A DNA stretch of 64,000 nucleotides from Paracoccus lutimaris (GTDB lineage: Bacteria; Pseudomonadota; Alphaproteobacteria; Rhodobacterales; Rhodobacteraceae): the NCBI RefSeq assembly GCF_003337565.1, contig NZ_QPJL01000015.1, forward strand, positions 1-64,000, read 5' to 3'. Of this stretch, positions 1 through 6,642 are shown one piece after another; the stretch's first letter is position 1; each line of letters opens with the position of its first letter. The notes under the pieces are model-generated. The model had not been told where the DNA came from, did not search any database, and saw only the letters and a list, made by a program, of their open reading frames with translations. Position numbers and translations under genes: made by a program.

Positions 1-71
1 GCTATGACAGATCCGCCAAGACCTTCCTATCCGCCGTCGCCCTCGCCGCAACAGTCATGTTCTGGCTGTGA
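1..71 (+). pseudogene. 3' end of an IS5-family transposase (cut by window edge)
   Basis: The frame from base 3 to the TGA at 69-71 reads YDRSAKTFLSAVALAATVMF followed by WL and a stop. This closely resembles the C-terminus of IS5-family transposases of alphaproteobacteria, which typically end in a YD-rich segment followed by an alanine-rich helix and FWL. Just downstream, bases 80-94 (gagtctggagcctag) look like the terminal inverted repeat of such an element, although the other end lies outside the window. The element abuts prophage debris and probably truncated the tail genes that lay to the left. The family call rests on remembered C-terminal consensus only. Confidence 0.55.
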
Positions 72-201
72 AGATCAATGAGTCTGGAGCCTAGGGCGCT
101 TCTGGTCATGGCGGCGCTTGCGTTCAAGCTGGCGCTGCACCTGACAGGCGCACAGCACACCATGCGGCACAATGGCCCCGCAGGAACACAGGCGCGGCGG
201 C
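72..201. other. Short remnant between IS end and tail gene
   Basis: This is non-coding sequence between the presumed IS terminus and the stop of the tail gene. A lambda-like phage would carry the tail fibre gene J here, leftward of gene I, but I could not recognise any J-like reading frame. It is probably the residue left when the IS element removed the rest of the tail module. Confidence 0.35.
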
Positions 202-693
202 TTAGGCATCGCTGCGTTTGAGATAGAGCGAACCATTGATCATCGTGCCGCCGGTCCAGACCTCGCCATAGGCAATAGGCACGATGCCGCCCTCTCGGGT
301 GGTGATCTGGGGGCCGGTCATGGTGAAAGACCTCGTATCGTCGGGCGCTTCCTGTTCCGGTGCCAGCAGCGAGGCCACGCCGGTCAGCGCCAGCCCCAAA
401 CCAACCTGACCAACGGCAGCGCCAACGGTCGTGCTGCCGAACAGTGTGGTGCTCATCAGGGCACCGCCGCCGGTCGCGAGCGAAAGGCCGATCAGCGCAA
501 TCCCGGCGATGATCTTGCCGATACCGCCGCGCTTGGAGCCTTTCGTGACCGGCACGATATGCAGCGACTGCTTGCCGAGTTTGAAGCCGGGCAGCATGTC
601 CTCGGCCAGCGCCATGCCTTTGCGGATCGTGTCGCCGATGATGATGCGGTAATGGCCGTGCCGGATCAGCGATAGCAGCATCGACGGCAGCAC
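202..693 (-). pseudogene. Truncated phage tail assembly protein (lambda gene I-like)
   Basis: The product (up to 163 residues from a GTG) contains the block SLHIVPVTKGSKRGGIGKII followed by a glycine-rich hydrophobic segment, as in the C-terminal half of lambda tail tip assembly protein I and its relatives. The usual N-terminal domain of about 70 residues is missing. Homology starts at the very first residues (LPSMLLSLIRHGHYRII corresponds to the middle of the family), and the DNA immediately upstream belongs to an integrase on the opposite strand. It is therefore a deletion remnant, not an intact gene. In an intact siphophage it would help assemble the tail tip. Confidence 0.7.
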
Positions 694-694
694 T

Positions 695-1186
695 TGGTAT
701 CTTCAGCAAGGCAAGACGGGCACCGCTGTCCCGATCCCCCTGCACCCGGTCGTTCTGTCGATCCTCGACATCGAGCACACCGCGCGCCGCAAGGCCGGTG
801 TTGTCGATCCGCGTCGCCCGCTGCTGACAAATTCGCGGGGTCAGCCGTGGACGAGCAGCGGATTCGGCGCGTCATGGCGCACCGAACTGATCCGGCTCAA
901 TCTTCGACCTGCGCGGAAAGACGGATATGAGGACGGCGCTTTTGCACCAACATTTCACGGCCTGCGCCACACCAACGCGACGCAGATTGCTAATGCTGTC
1001 GCGCGCAATCCGGAAGTTTTTGGCGGCATCCAACGTGTTAAATCCATGCTCGGCCACTTGTCGGAAAAAATGGCCAAGCACTATGCCCGCCGCGCCGAGG
1101 TCGAGCACATGAACGCCGAAACCCTGCTGCTGATCCCGCAAATCGGCAGCACACCTGCATGGATCAGTGAGTCGGACGGCGCATGA
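695..1186 (+). pseudogene. Tyrosine recombinase/integrase, C-terminal half only
   Basis: The open frame from about 695 to the TGA at 1184-1186 encodes roughly 163 residues of a phage-type integrase catalytic domain. Visible active-site elements are the HGLRH box (HxxR), MLGHLSEKMAKHY containing the second conserved His, and the catalytic Tyr that ends that motif. The first catalytic Arg and the DNA-binding N-terminal domain are missing because the frame runs straight into the oppositely oriented tail gene near 690. There is no start codon or RBS, so it is a relic. The stop lies 3 bases from the 3' end of tRNA-Val, the usual position of an integrase next to its attachment site. Confidence 0.85.
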
Positions 1187-1189
1187 ATT

Positions 1190-1264
1190 TGGTGGGGCGG
1201 GAGGGGATCGAACCCCCGACCAACACGGTGTAAACGTGTCGCTCTACCGCTGAGCTACCGCCCC
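1190..1264 (-). tRNA. tRNA-Val (anticodon UAC)
   Basis: On the minus strand this folds as a complete cloverleaf: acceptor GGGGCGG/CCGCCCC, D-arm GCTCAGCGGTAGAGC, anticodon stem ACACG/CGTGT with loop TTTACAC (anticodon TAC, Val), T-arm with GGTTCGATCC, discriminator A and an encoded CCA (1190-1192). Its 3' end faces a degenerate integrase 3 bases away. Its arms differ from those of the broken tRNA-Val at 1343-1384, so it is not simply a duplicate. It may be an element-borne or resident isoacceptor. Confidence 0.93.
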
Positions 1265-1266
1265 AT

Positions 1267-1309
1267 TTGGGAACACGGCTTGCAGAGTTGGGAACAAGCC
1301 AAATTTTTT
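1267..1309 (+). terminator. Stem-loop with T-tract and paired direct repeats
   Basis: GGCTTG (1277-1282) pairs with CAAGCC (1295-1300) and is followed by AAATTTTTTC, a plausible intrinsic terminator for rightward transcription. The 9-mer TTGGGAACA occurs directly repeated at 1267-1275 and 1288-1296, start to start 21 bp, about two helical turns. That spacing would also suit arm-type recombinase sites next to an attachment core. Which role applies cannot be decided from sequence alone. Confidence 0.45.
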
Positions 1310-1342
1310 CTTTTATTTACTAGGCACTTCCAGACAAACACG

Positions 1343-1384
1343 CTCGGTGTAAACGAGACGCTCTACCAACTGAGCTAACCGCCC
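1343..1384 (-). pseudogene. 5' half of a second tRNA-Val(UAC), 3' half missing
   Basis: The minus strand reads GGGCGGTTAGCTCAGTTGGT and continues through AGAGCGT into an anticodon stem CTCG/CGAG with loop TTTACAC (anticodon TAC). Directly after the anticodon stem the tRNA sequence ends; no variable loop, T-arm or acceptor 3' strand follows. The 5' acceptor strand GGGCGGT has no partner. This looks like a tRNA gene split by an integration event, with the other half expected at the far end of the inserted element, to the left of the window. Confidence 0.75.
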
Positions 1385-1429
1385 CCGCCCCGGCTGATAG
1401 CCCGAGCGCGGCCCGCTTGGCAAGCCGCC

Positions 1430-2296
1430 TCATTTGCGCAGGCGCGCGATCAGCGACGAGGTGTCCCAGCGCCCGCCGCCCATCTGCTGCACATCCTTGT
1501 AGAACTGATCGACCAGCGCAGTGACCGGCAGGCTGGCGCCGGTTTCATCGGCGGTGGAAAGGCAGATGCCCAGATCCTTGCGCATCCAGTCCACCGCAAA
1601 GCCGAAATCAAAGCGGTTCTCGGCCATGGTCTTGTAGCGATTCTGCATCTGCCAGCTGCCGGCGGCGCCCTGGCTGATCACCTCGACCACCTCGGGGATG
1701 GAAAGCCCGGCCTTCTCGGCGAAATGCAGCGATTCCGACAGACCCTGCACAAGACCGGCAATGGCGATCTGGTTGCACATCTTGGTCAGCTGCCCGGCAC
1801 CCGAAGCCCCCATCAGCCGGCAGATCTTGGCATAAGCCGCAATCACCGGCTCGGCCCGAGCGTAATCTTCGGGCGAGCCCCCGCACATCAGAGACAGCTG
1901 GCCATTCTCGGCCCCCGCCTGCCCGCCCGAGACCGGCGCATCGACAAAGCCAAGCCCCACCCCGGCGGCGATTCCGCCAAGTTCCCGCGTCACCGCCGCC
2001 GAGACGGTGGTGTGATCGACAAAGACCGCGCCCGGCGCCATGCCGGCAAAGGCACCCTCCTCGCCCAGACAGACCTGCCGCAGATCGTCGTCATTGCCGA
2101 CGCAGGCCATCACCAACTCGGCGCCCCGGGCCGCCTCGCGGGCGGTGGCGGCGGTGCGGCCCTTGTGCTTTTCTGCCCAGGCCGCGGCCTTGGCGGGGCT
2201 GCGGTTCCAGACCGTGACCTCGTGTCCGGCAGCGGCCAGATGGCCCGCCATCGGGAAACCCATCACCCCAAGTCCCAGAAATGCCACGCGCGCCAT
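1430..2296 (-). CDS. NAD(P)-dependent beta-hydroxyacid dehydrogenase (HIBADH family)
   Basis: This 288-residue protein has the family length. The N-terminal Rossmann motif GLGVMGFPMA begins about residue 6, the substrate-binding motif DAPVSGG lies near residue 120, and the catalytic-Lys motif GQLTKMCNQ is in the middle. Relatives include 3-hydroxyisobutyrate dehydrogenase, tartronate semialdehyde reductase and glyoxylate/succinic semialdehyde reductases; the sequence alone does not fix the substrate. I chose the ATG at 2296 because GGGAGA precedes it by a few bases and the Rossmann strand follows at once. The frame stays open further upstream but lacks family sequence there. It is divergent from the penicillin-acylase-like gene. 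Confidence 0.88.
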   Translation of the reverse strand: MARVAFLGLGVMGFPMAGHLAAAGHEVTVWNRSPAKAAAWAEKHKGRTAATAREAARGAELVMACVGNDDDLRQVCLGEEGAFAGMAPGAVFVDHTTVSAAVTRELGGIAAGVGLGFVDAPVSGGQAGAENGQLSLMCGGSPEDYARAEPVIAAYAKICRLMGASGAGQLTKMCNQIAIAGLVQGLSESLHFAEKAGLSIPEVVEVISQGAAGSWQMQNRYKTMAENRFDFGFAVDWMRKDLGICLSTADETGASLPVTALVDQFYKDVQQMGGGRWDTSSLIARLRK

Positions 2297-2428
2297 CACA
2301 ATCTCTCCCATCCGTTGAAAGGCGCGTTGATCCCGCCCGCGCCCTGTCCTATCACCCGCATGAATTCCACCACCTGCCGCAGGGGTCAACCGCCTCTGCG
2401 CCCAAGCATCGGGACCGCGCCTTAATTC

Positions 2429-4885
2429 ATGGTGACATTTTTCCGCTGGCTTGTGCGCCTGACGGTCGGGCTGATCGTGCTGACGGTCGCGCTGGTTGTC
2501 CTGGCCTGGTACTTCGCGATCCGCTCATTGCCGGATTACGATGACACCTATCAGGTCACCGGCATCACCGCCCCGGTCGAGATCATCCGCACCACCGAGG
2601 ACGTGCCGCATATCTTCGGCGCAAGCGACCGCGACGTGTTCTTTGCGCTGGGGCTGGCCCATGCGCAGGACCGGCTGTTCCAGATGACTGTGCTGCGCCG
2701 CGCGGCGCAGGGCCGGCTGGCCGAGATCTATGGCCCGGGCGCCCTGCCCGCCGACGATCTGGCACGCCGGCTGGGCCTTTACCGCAATGCCCGCGCCTCG
2801 CTTGAGGCGCAGCGCCCCGAGGTGCTTGAGGCGCTTTCCGCCTATGCCGAAGGGGTGAACGCCTGGATCGAACAGGTGAACCTTGGCGCGCGCGGCCGGG
2901 GGGCGCCGGAGTTCTTCCTCTATCCCGACGAGATTTCCTATTGGGAGCCGGCGGATTCGCTGGCGATCCTGAAGCTGCTGGCGGCCTCGTCGACCGTGCA
3001 GATGCGGCGCGAGATCCTGCGCGCGCGGCTTTCCATGGCCGATCCCCAGCGCGGTCAGGATCTGGTCGCCATGCCGGGCGAGGCTCCAATGCCCGAATAT
3101 GCCGCGCAGTTTCCGGGCGCGCGTCTGGCCGCGCCCGAGCGGCGGGCGGGCGCGCCGGACTGGACCTCGACGCTGGCGGGTTATCTTGCGCCCTCGGCAG
3201 GGGCCTCGGCCAATGGCTTTGCGGCGGCGACGGGGCGGACGGCCGCTGCGGGGGCGTTGCTGGCCAATGACCCGCAATTCGCGCTGACTGCGCCGGGGCT
3301 GTGGTATCTCGCGCGGATCGAGCTGGCCTCGGGCGGGGTCATCGGCGGCACCATTCCGGGCATTCCGGCGGTGCTTTCAGGCCGCAATACCAGCCTGGCC
3401 TGGGGCATCACCCCGGCCCAGATCGACGATCAGGACCTGTATATCGAAGAGGTCCAGCCCGGAGAGCCGAACCGCTATCGCGGCGCCAATGGCTGGACCG
3501 AATTCACCACCCGGCGCGAGACCCTGCATATCCGCGGCACTGACCCCCAGACCATCACCCTGCGCGAAACCGCGAACGGGCCGGTCATTCCGGGCGGACA
3601 TCTGGGGCTTGGCGCGATCCTGCCTGCGGGTCATGTCGCGGCACTGTCCTGGACCGGCGGGCGCGGCGAGGATCGCAGCATGAGCGCCCTGATCGGGCTG
3701 ATGCGGGCCCAGAGCCGGCAAGAGGCCGCGCAGGCGATGGCCGACATGGTCGCCCCCGCGCTGATGGTGACGCTGGCCGATGGCAAGGGCGTGGGTCAGG
3801 TGCTGGCCGGCGCGCTGCCGCAACGCGCCCCCGGCCATCAAAGCGCCGGGCGCATGCCGGTGCCGGGCTGGGCGGCGCAAAACACCTGGCAGGGCCTTGC
3901 GCCCGCGCCTGCCGCCCTTAGCGATCTGGCCCCCGAAAGCGGCATCGTCGCCACCACCGGCGCCGGGTCCGGGCCGGATGCCACGCTGGGTCATGACCGG
4001 GGCGACCGCTATCGTCAGGATCGCCTGCGCTATCTGATCGACAGTCGTGAGGTGCATTCGCGCGACAGCTTCATCGCCGCGCAGAACGATATCGTCAGCC
4101 CCGTCGCCCGCGCCCTGCTGCCTCTGGTCGGCGCCGATCTGTGGTTCACCGACGAGCCCGCTGCCCTTGGCACGCCCGAGCGGCTGCGTCAGGACGCGCT
4201 GGCGCTGATGGCCAATTGGGACGGCGCCATGAACGAGCACCTGCCCGAGCCGCTGATCTATGCCGCCTGGATGCGGGCGCTGCAGGACCGGCTGGTGCGC
4301 GACGATCTGGGGCCCCTGGCCGATGAGCTGACCGAGCTCTATCCCGGCTTCATCGAGCGGGTCTTCCGCAATGCCGGGGGCGCCGGAATCTGGTGCGACA
4401 GCCGCCAATCCGCCCCGGTCGAGACCTGCACCCAGATCGCCCGGCAGGCGCTGGACGCGGCATTGCTGGATCTTTCAGGTCGCTTTGGCCCGGATCTGGC
4501 CAGCTGGCGCTGGGGCGATCTGCACCGCGCCCGCCATGTGCATCCGGCACTGGGGGACATGCGGGTGATCTCTTACATCGTGAACCTGTTGCAGCCGACC
4601 TCGGGCGGGGAATCGACCGTGGCGCGGGCGGGTTTTCTGGGCGCGGGGCGCAATCCGTGGCTGAACGTCAAGGGCGCGACCTATCGCGGCGTCTATGACC
4701 TTGCCGACCCTGACAGCTCGGTCTTTGTCATCTCGACCGGACAATCGGGCCATCCGCTGTCGCGCCATTACGACAATATGGCCGAGCTGTGGCGGCGCGG
4801 TGAATATGTCGGCATGTCGCTGGACCCGGCGCTGGCGCGGGCGGCCGCGACCGGCATCACCCATCTGGAACCGGCCCGAAACTAG
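2429..4885 (+). CDS. Penicillin acylase family hydrolase (Ntn-hydrolase), membrane-anchored
   Basis: The protein has 818 residues. It opens with a hydrophobic segment (about residues 8-33), so it is exported and probably anchored in or cleaved at the inner membrane. Family features are the alpha-subunit VPHIFG region, a spacer, and the candidate N-terminal nucleophile Ser260 in GASANGFAAATGRT followed by ALLANDPQF, then the beta-subunit HIYNG-equivalent region. These enzymes self-cleave to expose the Ser and hydrolyse amides such as beta-lactam side chains or acyl-homoserine lactones. Here the residue after Ser is Ala, where Asn is common. Substrate unknown. A nucleoside hydrolase gene follows about 60 bases downstream on the same strand. 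Confidence 0.87.
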   Translation: MVTFFRWLVRLTVGLIVLTVALVVLAWYFAIRSLPDYDDTYQVTGITAPVEIIRTTEDVPHIFGASDRDVFFALGLAHAQDRLFQMTVLRRAAQGRLAEIYGPGALPADDLARRLGLYRNARASLEAQRPEVLEALSAYAEGVNAWIEQVNLGARGRGAPEFFLYPDEISYWEPADSLAILKLLAASSTVQMRREILRARLSMADPQRGQDLVAMPGEAPMPEYAAQFPGARLAAPERRAGAPDWTSTLAGYLAPSAGASANGFAAATGRTAAAGALLANDPQFALTAPGLWYLARIELASGGVIGGTIPGIPAVLSGRNTSLAWGITPAQIDDQDLYIEEVQPGEPNRYRGANGWTEFTTRRETLHIRGTDPQTITLRETANGPVIPGGHLGLGAILPAGHVAALSWTGGRGEDRSMSALIGLMRAQSRQEAAQAMADMVAPALMVTLADGKGVGQVLAGALPQRAPGHQSAGRMPVPGWAAQNTWQGLAPAPAALSDLAPESGIVATTGAGSGPDATLGHDRGDRYRQDRLRYLIDSREVHSRDSFIAAQNDIVSPVARALLPLVGADLWFTDEPAALGTPERLRQDALALMANWDGAMNEHLPEPLIYAAWMRALQDRLVRDDLGPLADELTELYPGFIERVFRNAGGAGIWCDSRQSAPVETCTQIARQALDAALLDLSGRFGPDLASWRWGDLHRARHVHPALGDMRVISYIVNLLQPTSGGESTVARAGFLGAGRNPWLNVKGATYRGVYDLADPDSSVFVISTGQSGHPLSRHYDNMAELWRRGEYVGMSLDPALARAAATGITHLEPARN

Positions 4886-4946
4886 GCTTGCATCACAGGC
4901 CGGCAACCGCTTCCCTGTCGGCATACCCAGCACAAGAGGCATGACC

Positions 4947-5903
4947 ATGGCGCGCAAGATCATCATCGATACCGATCCCGGTCAGGACGACGCGGTGGCG
5001 ATCCTGCTGGCGCTGGCCAGCCCCGAACTTGAGGTGCTGGGCCTCAGCATCGTGGCTGGCAATGTGCCGCTGCACCACACGGTCAGGAATGCGCTGACGC
5101 TGTGCGAACTGGCCGGGCGGCCCGATCTGCCGGTCTATGCGGGCTGCGATGCGCCGATCTCTCGCAAGCTGGTCACGGCCGAGCATGTCCATGGCAAGAC
5201 CGGCCTTGACGGCATCACCCTGCCCGATCCCGCCATTCAGGCCACCCCCGGCCATGCCGTCGATTTCCTGATCGAGACCCTGCGTCGCGAAGCGCCGGGC
5301 ACGGTCACGCTGGTGCCGATCGGGCCCTTGACCAATATCGCCACGGCCTTCCAGCGCGCCCCCGACATCATCGAGCGCGTGCAGGAAATCGTGCTGATGG
5401 GCGGCGCCTATTTCGAGGTCGGCAACATCACCCCTGCGGCCGAGTTCAACATCTATGTCGATCCCGAGGCCGCCAAGCTGGTCTTTGCCAGCGGTGTGCC
5501 GCTGGTCGTGATGCCGCTCGACGTGACCCACAAGGCGCTGACCAGCCGCGCCTGGGTCGATGGCATGGCCGCGATGGGCCGCATCGGTCAGGCCGTGGCC
5601 AGCTGGACCGATTTCTTCGAACGCTACGACCGCGAGAAATATGGCAGCAATGGCGCGCCGCTGCACGATCCCTGCACCATCGCCTGGCTGCTGAAACCCG
5701 AGCTGTTTTCCGGCCGCCACATCAATGTCGAGATCGAGACCGAGGGCAAACTCACCCTGGGCATGACCGTCGCCGACTGGTGGCGCGTGACCGGACGCGA
5801 GGCGAACGCGACCTTCATCCGCGATGTCGATGCCACGGGGTTTTTCGATCTGCTGACGCAGCGCATCGGCGATCTGGACCGGCGCCTCGGTCAAGGCGCC
5901 TGA
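4947..5903 (+). CDS. Nucleoside hydrolase (IunH/RihA-type)
   Basis: This 318-residue protein has the hallmark calcium-binding cluster DTDPGQDDA at residues 8-16, the FNIYVDPEAA motif in the middle, and LHDPC carrying the conserved His-Asp near residue 235. The family cleaves the N-glycosidic bond of ribonucleosides for purine or pyrimidine salvage. Two in-frame ATGs are available at 4941 and 4947. The AGAGG at about 4934-4938 is better spaced for 4947, and the family begins right at the beta-strand before DTDPG. It ends 7 bases from the convergent stop of skp; a GGCGCC/GGCGCC stem inside the last codons could help termination. Confidence 0.93.
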   Translation: MARKIIIDTDPGQDDAVAILLALASPELEVLGLSIVAGNVPLHHTVRNALTLCELAGRPDLPVYAGCDAPISRKLVTAEHVHGKTGLDGITLPDPAIQATPGHAVDFLIETLRREAPGTVTLVPIGPLTNIATAFQRAPDIIERVQEIVLMGGAYFEVGNITPAAEFNIYVDPEAAKLVFASGVPLVVMPLDVTHKALTSRAWVDGMAAMGRIGQAVASWTDFFERYDREKYGSNGAPLHDPCTIAWLLKPELFSGRHINVEIETEGKLTLGMTVADWWRVTGREANATFIRDVDATGFFDLLTQRIGDLDRRLGQGA

Positions 5904-5910
5904 TCGCCGC

Positions 5911-6642
5911 CTAGTTTCCGCCCTGTGGCGTCGGGACGGTTTCGGGCGCGATTTCCGGTACAGTCTCCGGGACCGGCGGGGCAGCTTCCTGCCCGGCAGG
6001 AGGCAGCACCGGACCGCCCCCGATCTCGCTGTCCAGCCGCTGGATCAGCGCCTCGGTCACATCGATGCTTTCGGCCGCGACAAAGACCGAGTTCCGGTCA
6101 AGGACCGCCACCGCGCCGCGCTCGCGCATCATCGCCGCAAGGATCGGCAGGGCGGCACGGAAAAAGGCACTGCGCTCTTCATTGGCACGGGTCTGCCATT
6201 CGCGGGCGGCATTGGCCCTCTCGCGCCGGACCTCGACCACGCGGGTGTCGAACGCATCGGCGCGCTTGCGGAACTCGTCGGGCGGCAGGGTGGCGCGCAG
6301 CTGGGTCAGTTCGCGCTCTTCATCGGCGAACTGCTTTTCCAGCCGGTCATTTTCGGCGGCGATGTCGCGACCCTGCCGCTCGAGATCGGCCTGAACGCGC
6401 TGCCCCCATTTCGAGTTCAGATACAGCGCGTCCTGATCCAGCGTGATCACCGGCAGCATGCCATTCGCGGCGGGTGAAGCCGGCGCATCGACGACCATCG
6501 GCTGTATCGCCCGCGCATTCCGGTCCGGCTGCCCGGACATGTCGACCGTCATCGGCGTGCCGGCATCCTGCGCCTGAAGCGCCGGCGCGGCGGTCAGGAA
6601 CACCGCCAGCGCCGCTGTCAGAACTGCCGCCCGAGCTTGCAT
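5911..6642 (-). CDS. skp: Periplasmic chaperone Skp/OmpH
   Basis: This 243-residue protein has a clear signal peptide (residues 1-24, ending ALQA-Q). A charged, probably coiled-coil stretch of about residues 80-165 matches the tentacles of Skp, which hold unfolded outer-membrane proteins for the Bam complex. The C-terminus is a Pro/Glu-rich tail longer than in E. coli Skp. Its ATG overlaps the bamA stop by 1 base (TGATG), so the two are translationally coupled. In many Gram-negatives lpxD, fabZ and lpxA follow, but here the operon stops at a convergent nucleoside hydrolase. Confidence 0.88.
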   Translation of the reverse strand: MQARAAVLTAALAVFLTAAPALQAQDAGTPMTVDMSGQPDRNARAIQPMVVDAPASPAANGMLPVITLDQDALYLNSKWGQRVQADLERQGRDIAAENDRLEKQFADEERELTQLRATLPPDEFRKRADAFDTRVVEVRRERANAAREWQTRANEERSAFFRAALPILAAMMRERGAVAVLDRNSVFVAAESIDVTEALIQRLDSEIGGGPVLPPAGQEAAPPVPETVPEIAPETVPTPQGGN

